A DNA stretch of 64,000 bases from Whitmania pigra (Eukaryota; Annelida; Clitellata; Hirudinida; Haemopidae). Both the position numbers and the translations under genes were made by a program. Position 1 is the stretch's first letter; each line of letters begins with the position of its first letter. The notes under the pieces were generated by a model, which saw nothing but the letters and a program-made list of their open reading frames with translations, was not told the origin of the DNA and searched no databases. Location: the NCBI GenBank assembly GCA_021613335.1, contig JAJTWR010000398.1, forward strand, positions 627,501 through 691,500, read 5' to 3'. Below, in pieces: positions 28,201 through 47,500 of the stretch.

Positions 28201-31200
28201 AAACAATTTGAAAGGGAATGTGCAGTTGTCATCCTAAGACTTATGGATGTTATGGAAACTTATGACTTATGACTTATGGATGTTTAAAAATTTTATTTTT
28301 CAAATTCAAAGTCAGTCATTTTTTAATAACCGTAATTAAAATCAATTATTCTTTCAAACTGAATAATTTTTAGGGCTGCAGATGTATATGCGTTAACGGA
28401 CGATTAACACTGCGATTAATGCTTCAAATTTTTTTCATTTGTAATTTGAAATATTTTTGTCGAAAATTTCAAGTCTTTGTTTTGTTTCTCCTACTTCCCT
28501 TTTGTTTTTGAAGAAAAGATGGCCTTTAATAACTGGTATTTTGGGGGGCAAGTTTGGTTTAAAGTCAAATTAGGTCATGGTTTGCAATGCAAGGACTATT
28601 TTAAGGATTTTAAGCTTAATCGCAGTATGTTTTCTCTTACATATCATTTTGTAAAGCAAACATCCATTTAGTAAGGATCAATTGATGCTGTAGATGAGTA
28701 CATTCAGGCCACTGCAATGCCATTTGTAAGCCTTCTCAACATCCAACACTGGAAAAAGAAAACACAAAACCGATGGAGCAGTGCAAATGTCTCAGATATT
28801 GGTTACTGAACCCGACGCAAAAGGGATTTTCGACAACATTTTCGAGGAAATTTTCATTTTCACGTTCAGTGGTCATCTACTTTAATGAGGGCTTTAGCTC
28901 CTTATGGAGCTGAACCAGAGATCAACATTTGGCTGTCTTTTGGGATGGTGCAGACATTGCAGGCAACATAAACAAGCTTGTTTGCCTCTTTAACTGGCTG
29001 AATAAGCCTTAAATTAAATTGTATAAACACAATTTTTGATAAATTTAAGTGCTTTTGGAAATTAATTGGATAACAGAATGGTGCAATAAAAAAGCGATGC
29101 CTACGATTAAAATGATTAATCGCGATTAAAAAATAGATCTGCAGCCCTAATTATTATTTTTTCTCAGAATTAAAATTTTATTCTGATTAAAAGCTAAGAC
29201 TTAGAAATCACTTTGCCAGATGCGATACATCACCAGCAGGGCATGATACCTTCCCTGGTGGAGAACGGTGGCATCATCCCTGGGAACCTCTACCATCCTC
29301 ACATCCATCCCCAACACATTCACCAACATTTTCAGCATCCCCAGTTCAACAGTCACCCTCTCCGTCATCAGCATCTCTCGCCGACACAGCACCATCAAAC
29401 GATGGCCAGTACCATGCCCCCCGGTCACTTGCCCGCACCTCCTTCCACAATTTCTTATCACAACCACCATGTTCCACCTCCGACGCCAGGTGGCAACCAA
29501 CACAACCACAACAACCACAACAACAGCGGTGGAAGCAATAACGTTGGAAGCAACAGTCACAACATGGTTTGTTTTTTTTTTTTGTCTTAAAAGTTGTTGT
29601 CAACAAAAACAAGTCTTTTATTACAACTTATTATTACTCTGTTGTAACGTAATTATTCAATATTACTCATACATTATAATTTAATTATTCAATATTATTC
29701 CTCTATTATAAAATAAATATTACATGTTATTCCGCCAATAATATTATTCCTTTCAGAACTCACAGCCCCAAACTTCAGTCAGAGATCCTGCCCTGGTTGT
29801 CCATCAGTCGACAATGGGGGGGCAGTTCGAACAGCACTCTCCAATGGAACTCTCGTCTTCTTATCCGCACAATCCGTCGATGTGCTCCATTGTAGGAGGA
29901 GGGGTTGGCTGGAACAACAACAACAACAACAGCAACAACAGTAGCAGTAGCACTAATGGGAATAATCAAAACATTAACGACAGCAATCTCATAGGGTATC
30001 CTGACTGCAATCCTGTGGCAGGAAAGACTTACAGTTAGTTTTCTTGATCTTGTGGTTGCTAACAAATTATTATTAGTTTTGTTATTGTTGTTGTTATGAT
30101 AATTAATCCAGGATTGACTAAAAATTGAACAATTCATTGTTTTTGTCATATTTGACTGATGAGAGTTGCATTTAACTTTGACTCTTTTCTAAATTCATCA
30201 ATAACATCAAGAAGAAATAAGAAATATCATTACTAACAACAATAATATTATTTTCATTATTAATAACATGTATCATCATCATGATCGCTAAAGTATAAAA
30301 AGTATAAAGTAAATAACTAGTGTTTGCGTTGTGTCAGCTCATCCATTTTGTGACATCACATCAATAACAATGATTAATGAACCGATGTAATTAACAAAAC
30401 ATTATAATTAACAAACACACATATCACACAATCGCAGATTACCCCCTCCGTCAGCCCGATGTCAACCAAGCCCCCATTTCTTCACTTCCCCGTGAGTAGA
30501 TGATAATTGATTGATTGAGATCTGCTGGCATTGTTTGTGCTTATTCTTACTGCTGACTTTTGCACACTTAGAATGAATTGCACACTGCGATGAATTGGTT
30601 TAGCTTTAAAAACTAAACATACTGAAATACCTGGTCAGATGAATTGTTGATGTTAAATTTGTTAAATTTAATAAACAGTATTCATTCATTATTAAATTTA
30701 TGAATTATTGTAATAATAATAATATAAATTGTTAATATGTAAGGCATCTCCAAATTTAAAGTTCAAAATGCTTTAATTTTTTTATCTACTCCATCTGCAA
30801 CTCTACCATTAACGATCATTGCTTTTCCACAGCTCCCGAGTTCTGGTGCACGATCACCTACTTTGAACTCGACCAACAGGTTGGAGAGACCTTCAAAGTT
30901 CCCTCCTCGAGAACCACGGTAACCGTCGACGGTTACACGGACACGTTCGACCCAAGTCGCATCTGCCTGGGCATGCTCTCTAACGTGCACAGGACCGAGA
31001 TCAGCGAGAAGACGAGGTGGGATTTGAACTCTGGCTCTTCGGGTTCGGATAAGTCGTCGACGCTCGTTAAATACGTCCACAACTGATGATGGAATGCACT
31101 CTCACTGTTGGAATTGAAGCCGAATGATTTAGGATTTATGTTACGATGTAGTCTTACAGCAATTTTAAAGCCGTTCTTATTACGTTTATGCATCAATCAA

Positions 31201-32363
31201 ACGGTTTGCATTCTCCCTCCCAAAGGCTCTACATAGGCAAGGGCATCCAGTTGACCCTGATAGGAGAAGGTGACGTTTACATCACCTGTCGGAGCCAGTA
31301 CCCCGTCTTCATCAAGGGCTCGTACCTCGACATGCAGGCAGGTCGAGCCCAGAGTCAGGTCGTTCACAAAGTTCACGCCTCGGCATCGACGAAGGTAAAA
31401 AACAATTCTATGGCATCGCTTGGTTTAGTTGTGGTTAATTATCTTTTGGTTTAGTAGTGGTTAATTATATTCTGGTTTAGTAGTGGTTAATTATCTTTTG
31501 GTTTAGTAGTGGTTAATTATATTTTGGTTTAGTAGTGGTTAATTATCTTCCAGTTTACTCGTTTACCAAGCTTCATTGTACTCCTAACCAGGTCTTCGAT
31601 CTCAAGTGGTGCTACCAGGAAATCAAGCAGCAAACTGCCAAGTCCTTGGCCATGGCAGCAGCCCAGGCAGCAGCAGTGGCCGGAAACGTGCAGGGAGCGC
31701 AGGGCATGGGGGCTCTTACGCCAGCCATCAGTGAGTCGCAGAAATTAAAATGCTTCTAACTTTTTCTAACGTGTCGAAGACTGCGGATCACAACTGGATA
31801 ACACAATAATGCTGACCTTAATAATACCTTGAAGTTTATTGAAATTTAATGTCGACCTTAATATCACCACGACATTTTTATTATAAGATCTTTTATTAGT
31901 TATGTACTTGTCATTTAGATTTCTGACACATAAACGCTTGATTACTTAAAAAACAATACTCTTGTCGGCATTCTATTTACTTATGTTATTTTATTTTATT
32001 TATTTCATTTTATTTATTTATGTTATTTTATTTATTTATTTATTTTATTTATTTATTTATTTTATTTATTTATTTCATTTAATTTATTTATTTCATTTTA
32101 TTTATTTATTTATTTCGTTAGGTCTTTCCTCGACAGTCGGGGTCAGTGTCGACGAACTCAGGAAGCTCTGCGTCCTCCAGTTGAGTTTCATCAAAGGGTG
32201 GGGTCCCGACTACCCTCGGCCAACCATCAAAGACACCCCCTGCTGGGTGGAGATTCAACTCCATCGTCCCCTTCAGCTCCTGGATGAGCTCCTTCAGTCC
32301 ATGCCTTTGATCGGCCACAATGACCAGCGGAGGAGACCGGGCATGGGGCACTTACTACCTTGA
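25277..32363 (+). CDS. SMAD4: SMAD4 (co-SMAD)
   Basis: Common-mediator SMAD of TGF-beta/BMP signalling; binds receptor-activated SMADs and DNA in the nucleus. Exons 25277-25528, 26269-26437, 26861-26890, 27464-27532, 29220-29566, 29757-30033, 30438-30491, 30833-31016, 31226-31394, 31592-31730, 32122-32363 sum to 1932 nt, 643 aa (human 552). MH1 (about 10-140) shows the DNA-binding hairpin [20 protein letters not shown] and zinc ligands in DCQ and [23 protein letters not shown] and VNLDDFSS follow. The linker (about 173-400) is long and His/Asn/Pro-rich. MH2 (about 400-630) begins [20 protein letters not shown], carries [18 protein letters not shown], an Ala-rich insert as in SMAD4 ([14 protein letters not shown]) and [20 protein letters not shown]. 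The C terminus is a novel Arg/Gly-rich extension rather than the short SMAD4 end. No SSxS tail, as expected of a co-SMAD. Confidence 0.97.
27568..28083. repeat. 18-bp minisatellite in SMAD4 intron 4
   Basis: About 28 tandem copies of TTAACCTCTCTTTCTTCA with a few shortened units (15-17 bp and one with an added TC). The array sits 35 bp after the donor of exon 4 and is strongly pyrimidine-rich on the coding strand. The 142-codon minus-strand frame of MKKERL repeats is its translation, not a gene. Confidence 0.95.
28371..29149. mobile_element. hAT-like non-autonomous transposon
   Basis: A 779-bp segment in SMAD4 intron 4 is bounded by a perfect 13-bp terminal inverted repeat, TAGGGCTGCAGAT at 28371 and its complement ending at 29149. 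Subterminal CGATTAA/GATTAATCG repeats follow at both ends. TAGGGCTGCA termini with CGATTAAT motifs are typical of hAT (Charlie-type) elements. The flanking 8-mers (ATAATTTT, ATTATTAT) do not match, so no clean target-site duplication is visible. No transposase was recognised inside. Confidence 0.75.
31425..31555. repeat. 30-33-bp tandem repeat in SMAD4 intron 9
   Basis: Four or five copies of a unit containing TTTAGTAGTGGTTAATTAT just after the donor of exon 9 (31394), close to filling the 197-bp intron. Confidence 0.85.
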
Positions 32364-32960
32364 CAGGGCGGTGGACGATGATGATGATGTTCAGTGTGAA
32401 CCGAGGTGTCTGCGAATTGTTTCTATTGCGGGATTCATTGGGTTGAATGGGAGTGAAATTTTGTTTATCTTTTATTGGAAGAAGGGAGTTTAGAGCATTC
32501 AAAAGTTGTCGTTGAAGACATACGAGCGAGACTGCAGAATAAATGACTGATTCTCACTTGATCACGTCAATCAATTTGATTGAGGTTCAATCACAGAAGC
32601 GAGCGACACGAGCTTACTCCGGCAAGCAGTTCATACCTTTCGGCTGATTTTTGTCCGATTCCAGTTTCGTTCACTTTCAAGCTTCAAGGTCACGTTGGAT
32701 GTTTTGACTCTTTCTTCCTTGTCTACCTACGGTTCTAGGAGATCATTATCATCATCACACTCGTCATCAACAGCATCATAATTTTGTTAAACTTTTTGTC
32801 ATTGTTTTTATCTGTTGAATATTTTTCTTCTTTTGTGCATAGCTGTCGGATCAAATGAGTGTTGTTTCAGTGGAATTTACAGGAATTTTTGTTTTCATGA
32901 AAATACAATTTGTACTCTTCAACATCTTTATCATCATCATCATCATCATTCTTATTATTA

Positions 32961-32995
<35 letters not shown>

Positions 32996-33831
32996 TTTTT
33001 GTTTTGTTTTGCGAGGCTACTACTACAACTGACGACGTGGGATATTTCGTTTTTCATGTTGTGTCGTTTTATGGAGAATTTTTAAGTTTGCATTCTCATC
33101 TGGTGGATTTTTTGAGAGTTTGTGGCTCGAATTTTGTTGATATTGACGACTTGTTGATATTGGCAATAAGAATCGTTAGACAAGTTGATCATTAATATTT
33201 CGCGCGATGTCCGTTTCTATGTACTTGAACAATTTCCACAATTGTAGATTCATCTGACTGCAAATATATATCTTTCAAAGTGTCCATTTCATTATAACTG
33301 CCTGGTTTCAATTGCTTGTTTTAATTGGTTTATTCCTTGAGGGGGTTTATTTATTTATTTATTTGATTAAAATCCAATTAAATTTGGGGCTGGGCAAGTA
33401 GTCTGATACTCAATAACCTCGTGGGTTCGGACCAAACGAACCCATCAACTCGTGTATGAAAAACTAAAAGTTTGATAATGGGACATATTTGGGAAGTAAT
33501 TGTTAAATATAATAATAATTAGCAATAAAAATGTTTAACTCGTAGACCGTGACCTCCTTCTGGCGGGAAGCGTGCACCTTGTTGTTCGTGTTCGCTCAGG
33601 TACGGATGTGGCCCACATTGTGTTCAAGCCTCGTAACGATAGATTCCCGCACGTTCTGTCAATACGTGAGCAGACGAAACACCGGCCATCCAGTCGTTGG
33701 CGCGAACGAGGAATTGTTTACATACGTGATCTGAACAAAGATGTTTCGAACCAAGAATTATTGAATTCATTTCGAACAGAACTTTCCCATACTTTTGCTC
33801 GGGCGATACTCAGTTAATTGTAATAATAATA

Positions 33832-33872
<41 letters not shown>

Positions 33873-34725
33873 TTTTAATAATAGAGGCGCTGATCATCAT
33901 CTTCATCGTTCATCATCCCATCTCACTGCATCTGTGCTAACTACTAAGGTTGTTTGTTACGATAACGTAATTAAAAAATATTACGTATTTTAAAATAATA
34001 TTATATTTATTAATATAATAATTTTGAAACTGTTTTACATGGAAAGGAAACCCATGGGATAATTGTAGATCAATTTGTAAACTTTCTTAGAAACTCGCTG
34101 CTGGATTGAAATTAAATCAACCATCGATTTAACGTATTTATGTAGCTCTTCATGCGGGTTGACTAAAAACACATGCTAGCATTATTAAGACTTTACTACT
34201 GGCAACAATCATAAATCATTTTACAAGGTTTACAAGTTATATCGCAAACAAAATTTCACTCCAGATAGAAAAAAAAAAAAAAAAAAAAAAACAAAACAAA
34301 GAAACTCAAGAATTAATTATTATAACTACAATTACCAGTTGTTGATGTTAATAATGATAATGTTTATAATGTTCTTGATATATAACAATATCAACGATCT
34401 TGTTCGAGGATGAATGTATTTACCAACTAACTGAAGACACAACGATTTGAACAATAATTCTCAGTCCGAGCAGTCAGAGTCAAGGTTGCCGACAGAAATT
34501 TAGGACCCCTAGGCTCAGCGGCCACGAGCCCCAAACCAGGAATTTACTTATTATCCCGGCATTTTTAAAATATCACCCGCAATAGTTGGTTTGTGCGAAT
34601 CAGCAAGCAACCAAGTTATGTCAATTTGGTAATGGAAAAACAAAGAGAGTCATGATTATTTTAATATCCCAAGACCCGGGCAGGTCCCAAAAAATCGCTA
34701 GGCCTTCCCCTCTTGGATGTCCTGT
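32364..34725. other. 3' flank of SMAD4 and of receptor copy 1
   Basis: The SMAD4 3' UTR occupies the left part. AATAAA at 32538-32543 is a candidate poly(A) signal. The rest is AT-rich with short (ATT)n and (TAA)n tracts (32950-33000, 33825-33870) and a poly(A) run near 34270-34291. Open frames at 33549-33817 have no recognisable features. The right end is the 3' flank of receptor copy 1 (minus). Confidence 0.5.
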
Positions 34726-39959
<5,234 letters not shown>

Positions 39960-41591
39960 CTAGGGTTATACATTGTAAGGGTCATAAGTTCAAGGTAACA
40001 TTTGCTGGTTTTCGTTTTCTATTGGTCAGTCTGTTAAACATCTTACAAAATTTATTTTTTATTTTCTAGAAATTTGTCGCAAGATAAAGAGAGGAGAATT
40101 GTTCGTGGTTATTGATGTTATTAATGAAGGCATCTATTTTTAAATCCGCGTGATCTTATTTCAATGCTTTCAAACGAAGAATGCATACTTTGCAGAAGTT
40201 GTCCGTTTTGGCAATGAGGGGATGGTGACCAAAAATAAGATGACTCTCATTTGGCAATCGGTAAACATGGTAATAAGTCTCCAAATCTACCGTAAATGTA
40301 AAATTTACTTATACTTCTTAATCTGATTTGTTTGAATTTGTTGAATTTGTAATAAAAGTTAATCAAATGTCAAAAACCAAACTTTTCTTGAAATATCATT
40401 CAATCGCTTTGATTCATAAAATTTCTTGATTCATGATTTTTATTTATTTATACACTCCGACAGATAGCTATGAGAAAAGAAAACTGTTATCTTGAACTGG
40501 TAAAGGCTTTAAATCAACTAGATTTCAATTTCATCCTAGCAGGAAGTCAAAGCGCATTTATATTATTGCGCCCCTTCCCACATAGTCCAAGGTCAAGACT
40601 TGCTTCGAAACACTGCGAGAGCAGACGTAGTAATAAAGAAATTTCAATGGAAATTTATTCTTCTACAATTATTAATTAATTACAATGAGTAATGAGTAAT
40701 ATTTCGATACCCGGTCGGAATTCCCAACGCATCTCTTAATTGGACACACAATTTAAGGCCTGCTTTTATTTGGCGAAGACAAAGAAGCGAGTATGAAATC
40801 TTATTAATCCGCATACAATTATAATATATTTCTATTATAGATTGATTAACATATATAAAATATGTTAATTAGAGGTTTTTAATTTATAATTTATAAAACT
40901 ATTTTTCCATGCTATGCGCGAGTCGTCTGGTTCTGAGTTATAAAAGAAACGCATCGTGCGATTAATACTTTAGCAAGGAAAGTGTGGAAACTAAGTAATT
41001 TGATAATTTAAATTTGCTATTTAATAATCTAATATGCCTTGCCGCACATAGTTACTTGCGCGCAAGTGTTCAGCAACCAAATGAAAAATTTGACCGGCGA
41101 TATGTTTTATGACATGATTTTATGGTAGTTCAACTGAATATAAGATATAGAACAACATACAAAATTATAAAACATGTTGTTTTTCGATGTTACTTGAATC
41201 GACGGTGACTGTTAGACGGTGTTTCTCTTTGATCAGAAAATCTGAAATCTTTTGATTATTTTATTAAAAATCTCTAAAAAGTTAAGCAAGATAATTTCAA
41301 AAACAAAATAAATAAATTTTTCAATAAATTGAAGAGACTTTTTGAGCTCAGTTCTTTTCTTCTTCATAATTGAAATCAGTCAAACAACATTTTATTCTTC
41401 AGTCATTTTGTACATAAAATTACACTTGTTTTATTCCCACTTTATAAACAAAAATTAAAGCGCTATGCTAAGTCGAAATGATTTGGCGTATAACCATACC
41501 ATCGGAATGATGTTTACCTAGTGAGTTATTTCCTAGTTCTGAGATTATTCGTGTGGAACTTAAGTTTTAACCGATCATGTCTGTAATTAAA
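39960..41591. promoter_or_regulatory. Region between the two head-to-head receptor genes
   Basis: About 1.6 kb between the most upstream recognised exon of receptor copy 1 (minus) and the start codon of copy 2 (plus, 41592). It should hold the promoter of copy 2 and the missing 5' exons and/or promoter of copy 1. It is AT-rich with no recognised coding exon. Confidence 0.4.
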
Positions 41592-44500
41592 ATGAAAACA
41601 TCTATTTTGATAATTATATTTTATACTTTTGTTGATGGAGATGGCCGGTACCTTAATGGAAGTTAGTGTCTATAGTGTTACAGCTTTAATAATAAGAGCA
41701 GATATCACGATTTAAAGATTAAACTTTACTATATTTTACATCAGTTAAACAACGGGAACGGTGTACGAGTAATTTGTTCAGAGTCAATTTAATTATGAGG
41801 GTGTCTTCGGAAATTTATTGCGTACTTTTTGATTCGACATGTTAAGTATTATAATAGGTTACGCAATGGATGACACGCAATAACAAGTTGACACAATATT
41901 GTCATAAGTTATGTCCCATATCGACTTATGGGAATCAGAAGTTTCTTTAAAAATCTAAAAGCCATTGGTGTCTGCTAAATAAATATACAAATTTTCTGAA
42001 TTTACGTAAAAATCTTCATCAGGCATAAAACCGCTCAATCCGGTTTTGACGAGCGGATTGAACAGCAGTGGAGTGAACATCAGTTGCTCGCTGTCGAAAT
42101 TTGAAAACATCGACGGTGTCAACGTAACGTCCAAGTTTCTCTACTTCAGTGCTGGAGAACTCATCACTTCCAGTGCCAGGGTCGTGGATGACCTGACTAT
42201 AAACCTCACTCTGAAAGACGTTTCCAGATTCCACAGTCACGTCAATGTCTTCTGCTATGCCAACGTCTCCGGAGTGCAGCACACAGTGGCTCAGACGAGG
42301 ATTATCATCGTTGGTCAGCAGATCATGAGCTCTTAGATTTCTTAATGATTGTCAGATTTTGCTGTGTCATGATTGTGTGGTGATTGTGTGGTGATTGTGT
42401 GATGATTGTGTGGTGATTGTCTGATGATTGCGTGATGATTGCATGATGATTGTGTGATGATTGTGTGGTGATTGTATGATGATTGTGTGAGGATTGTGTG
42501 ATGATTGTGTGTTGATTGTATGATGATTGTGTGATGATGATTGTTATGAATGTTGATCTTGTTGCCATCACGTTAAAAATCAATATCGATATTTGATTGT
42601 TCGTAAAATTATTGTTAATTTCAGTTCGGCCTTTTCACATCGTTTGATGATCATTGGACATTTAGATCAAAAGGACATTAGGATTTGTAGACTTTAAATA
42701 CCGTGTTTAAACACGAAAAACAAAATTTAACATCTGCAGAACCCTTGGTTCCTCCTGTCTTTAACGGCTGCGTGGTTCACAACTGGATGGAGATGTTTTG
42801 CGACTGGAAACCCGCAGAACCAGACTTCGGCATTAAGACGGACGTTGCTTTCTACTACAGCATCAAGTCAGCGACCTTGAATGATTTTATTATTTCGTTG
42901 GCTTTAGAGAATGCTGTGGTTATTTGAATTAAATAATTAGAATTAAGGTTTTATTGGAAGGAGCGATAAGTTTAATGAGATAATGAGTTTAGTTGTGTCT
43001 CGAATTGAGCTTGTTATGGTTTATTATTTTGTTATGGTTATGTTATATTGCATTTATTTATGGTTTATTCCAATAATTTTTTTCTGCCAAAAGTGTGGTC
43101 ACCGACGTTATTAACATCGTCCAGGTGTTGCTCTATTTTGGCATGATGAGCTGCATTTGTAACTTTGCCGTTGACGTCGGAAGAAGAAACACGATTAATG
43201 ATAAAACTAACAGAATAACAAAAAAAGCTTAGTCACTAACAGATGATATTAATATTTAAATTATTAAAGCATGTTTATAATTTCATCGATGTCTGAAATT
43301 GGAAAAGTACATTCAGCTGCCACACCAAAGGGTTCGGTAAATGTCCGAGGCAACTGCCAGGGAGGTGCTGGTTCGACCCGGGGTACTACCACAGCTCCTC
43401 GTACTGCGTAACGGTCTGCTTCAACAACACCAACGAAAAGGCCTGCTCTGAAGTCACCTTGGTTGACACTCAACTGTTGGGTGAGTAATTTCTTCGATCG
43501 CACGATGACGTGGTTATATCATCATCGTCGTCGTCGTCGTCGTCATCATCATCATCATCATCATTATTATTATTATTATTATGTTATTATTATTATTATC
43601 ATTATCATCATCAGTGACGATAACAACAACGACGATGAAATTCTTGCCTGTTTGTATTACCTGTTGATTATTATCGATTGACGCAACAATGACGTCAGTC
43701 TGTTAATCATGACTGCAAAGTGGTTGGCTGTTTTTAACGATGCTGCTCGTCATCGTCGGACCGCTGGTGCAGATGGCTAGGATGACCTTTGGCACTGCCG
43801 ATGATGACGATGATGACGATGACGACGATGATGGTGATGATAATGATGATGATGATGACCCAATCAAAATCAAGGCAAGACAGTCTTTATGATGGCACAA
43901 GTCCAGACAATGGACCTCGAGGTTGTCGATGTTTGGACTTTAGTGAATGATTTGGAAGTTCATTGACTCAACTGTCTGTTACTCGACTGACATAAACAAA
44001 TGAGCTACGGATGTGGCACAATAAAAAGCACGGAGTTATTTTTAGCTGCATTTTTATCATCATCATCATCATTATTTTTGTGCTCTGTACTCTTATTTGC
44101 AGAGAATCCAATTTCAAAAGCATTGATTTTTTCAGAAACTGAACAAGGTTATTATTGTTCTAAGTAAAATTATGTGTATTTATTTAAATTATGTGTATTT
44201 ATTTAAATTATGTGTATTTATTTAAATTAAATGTATTTATTTAAATTTAATGTAATTAAGCCTTATAAAATTTATAAATATAATTTATTTATTTTATGTT
44301 TAATGCTTTTAAAAGATTTTATGGACTTTCTTTGCAAGTGAGCATATTGAAAGATATTAAGCAACAAAATAAAGCTTAAGTTGTTAATTGGTCTAATTAA
44401 TTTGTTTGACGTACAACGAGTCATTTAATCGAATTGATGGTTTAAAGGTGTTTATACTTAGGGAATTACATGTAGATTCGATCTTAAAAAAAGGCTCCCA

Positions 44501-47500
44501 CTGGAATGAACGTATAACCATCCTGAAATAAAACGAGGACTTTAGATGTTTACGTGTCGACGAGACTGCAAACAGCAGCATTTTTTCATTTGGAAGTGTT
44601 TTGTCGTCATTCACGCATACATACGTGGTTTTAAATCAGTTCAAATGTCGATCTCCCTGTTCTTCGTTCACCTATCCATCCCTTCGTCTGTCAGTCTATT
44701 CTTTTAAGGCAATGAACCTCTAAATGGCGTCATCCATTATAACCAGATGTCGAAGTTACATGTGCAGCAGCAACGTGTCAGAGCTGTTACATTTAGTCAT
44801 AATTTCTTTCCTTGTCTTAGTTTTTAAGACATCTTAAAGTTAAAAATGGTCTGAGTTTTTCAACCCTTGTCTGCCCTTTGTTCTTGCAAACTCTTGTGCT
44901 TGTTCGTATATTAGACAAATCAAATTGGAGCATTTGTAATTGTATTAATAATAGCGATGAAAATAATGATGCTTAAAAAAATATCGCTTGCATCGTAATA
45001 GGTAATAGTCAGCGATGATGATCAAAACCATTTTCAAAGCCCAAGGGATTAAGTGTTTTTGTGTGAAGTATTAAAGATTGGTATGCGGCAAGATCATTAA
45101 GAACAATTTCAAATGCCTGCTGTTCCCACTTTTACTGCATTGCCGGTCAATGAGCCCATGATGCTTGTTATGACACTTTATTAGTATTGTTATTTATTTA
45201 TTTTATTTTTTTTTTTAGATTTCTTACGAAATTTATTTCCCTGACCAAAACAATTAAAAAAATAATCAGTCCAAAAAAACCTCCAAAAATGTTTAAAGTT
45301 CCCCATCCATGACTTGTGATCTACATTTCTAAAAGACGACTTAATTAAATAACTTAAACTAAAATACAAATGTACATGCTCAATTTGTTCTAATAAAAAC
45401 TGAGATCCTTGAGAACAAAAATGTAATTCAATTCAATTCATGGATCTTCTTCTGTAGACAACAGCATGGAAAGCCCCAGGTTGACCCTTGATTCTGACCA
45501 CCCACTTGCTGCTTCCTCCTTTAACGATTGACTTCTTTTATTTTTTCTTCAAACAACTTCTTGTATTCTTCTCTGTTTTCCTTTGAAAGGTCCTGACTAA
45601 GAATTACTTTCCTAAATTGTTCACTCTCTTTCAATTTATTGCACTTGTCCAGAATGAAGTTCTTGGTAGGCAAGTTATCAAATTTGATTAACAATGGTCT
45701 TGCTCTTAAAGATTCAACTTTTTTGTCAATCATGGATATTTTAAAGATTTCTTTGTCCATTTTCTTTCCAGTGATTTCTTTCAGAAGTTTTGACAGAATA
45801 TCTTTATCTTTTAACTTGTCAACATTTTCTGTGAAGCTGTAAACAACGATATCTATTTTGTCTCTCATCGTTGATCGATATCTTGCTATTTGCATCAGTC
45901 ACTTGGCCTTGGACTTTTTCGACATCCGTAATCAGAGTTTCAACTTTGCTTTCAAGCTGAATAACCATAATTTGGTTTCTAGTTTATTTTCATCCAGTTT
46001 TCTCACTGAAACTTTTTTCAAATTTTTTAGGTTTTACTGAAGTTCTTTAATTTGCTTTCTTAGTTCACTAATGGCCCCCATCAACATGTCAGTTGTTCTG
46101 ATGGCCGTTTTCAATTCTGTGACATCCTCAGTCAAGGTCTTCAACTGGTCCTTTGGTTCCTTAGCATTTTCATCTGCAAACTTTTTGATGCAAGCCTCAT
46201 TCGATTTCAAGCAACTTCCACGTAAATGAAATCCGAGAAGTTCAGCTGCGGTTTTTAATTCGGAAATGGTGTCCTTTGCTGATACTTCTGATACCTGCTT
46301 TTTAGAACTTCCAAGGATTGTTGCAAACGTATAAACAATTAAATTCTCGACTGAAACCGATATTAACTTTATTTTAAGTGCAAGTTATTCGAGAATATTG
46401 AGCATACATACTGTTTACACAAGTTATTGTTATTATTATTATTATTATTGCTAATTATTGTCATTAATAATATTATTAATATCATCATCACCATCATCAT
46501 CATTATTATTATCATTATGGCAATAATATTAATAATAATAACAAAACATTAACAGCAGGAATAATAATAATTATTATAGTTAAAAACAACATTAATAATA
46601 ATAGTTATATTTGTAAGGTGCCAATATGCAAAGCATCAGAGGCACCTAATATTGTTGAAATACTGAAAAAACAGGCCTTACTCTGGATTACGCATTCCAA
46701 TGGCAGGGTATTTATTGGGTTCTCGTGAGGAATGAAAAATTTTTGAAATTCTGAAATATTTAAAATACCACGCTCTCTCTTTTAGATTTTGCAGTGCACT
46801 AGGAAATATTCGATGAACTACGACTAATTACTAGGGATGTAATTTTGCGACTTTGTTTGGGGTTTCTCATTTTTTTCGTTCAATGGCATGAATTTTTAAA
46901 TTATTTCCTGTGATTCAACATGAATAGGTGACTTTGTAGACATTTGGGGTAGAATGAGGTGGGTAGATGAGTTGGGTGCAGTGAACCACAAGGCAACCTC
47001 TCTGAGTCAAGAGACAGATGTTCAACGTTGTCATCACTCGAGTGTGTCATCAGGAAAAACCTCATCAGTGAAGCGAGCGAACACCAAGCGCGCGTCTGGG
47101 CGCCCCCAATGCAAGCGTCATCTTTTGGATTTTATACCTCGAGACCATTGTTCATTGACCACACCTGACGTACGTCTTACAGAAGGGGATTTCACCCTTC
47201 CAGGACCAGTGGTCTAGTTCAAATCATTTACAAGTTCCGGTGCACACCCAGACTATGTCTTACAGGGGGGAGTTTCACCCTCCCTGGGAAGTTTGTGACC
47301 AGTTCCAGCGTCTCATGTCATAGGACCGCATCCAGGGCGGTTAGTGTATCTGGCCATTACAACCAGACGATACGTAACCCAATTACAACCGATGCTGCGA
47401 TATAAATCGTATAGTTCAAATGTAGTATCGTACACGCGCTCCCATCTTTCGACGAGAAAGGTCCCACCTGCTCAAAAAACTTCCGTAAAATGAGCGCTTA

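Noticed and set aside
29201..29612. Antisense and alternative-frame open frames over SMAD4 exon 5
   Set aside because: Shadows of the CAC/AAC-rich linker exon, which joins in phase to the other SMAD4 exons.
33549..33817. Two overlapping open frames of 61 and 81 codons
   Set aside because: No family motif and no convincing splice signals or partner exons; both frames are open by chance as far as I can see.
34480..34560. GC-rich ACCCCTAGGCTCAGCGGCC stretch resembling a transposon end
   Set aside because: No inverted partner or target-site duplication could be found nearby.
40470..40679. 69-codon open frame between the receptor genes
   Set aside because: No signal peptide, Ig or Cys pattern; not a missing receptor exon.
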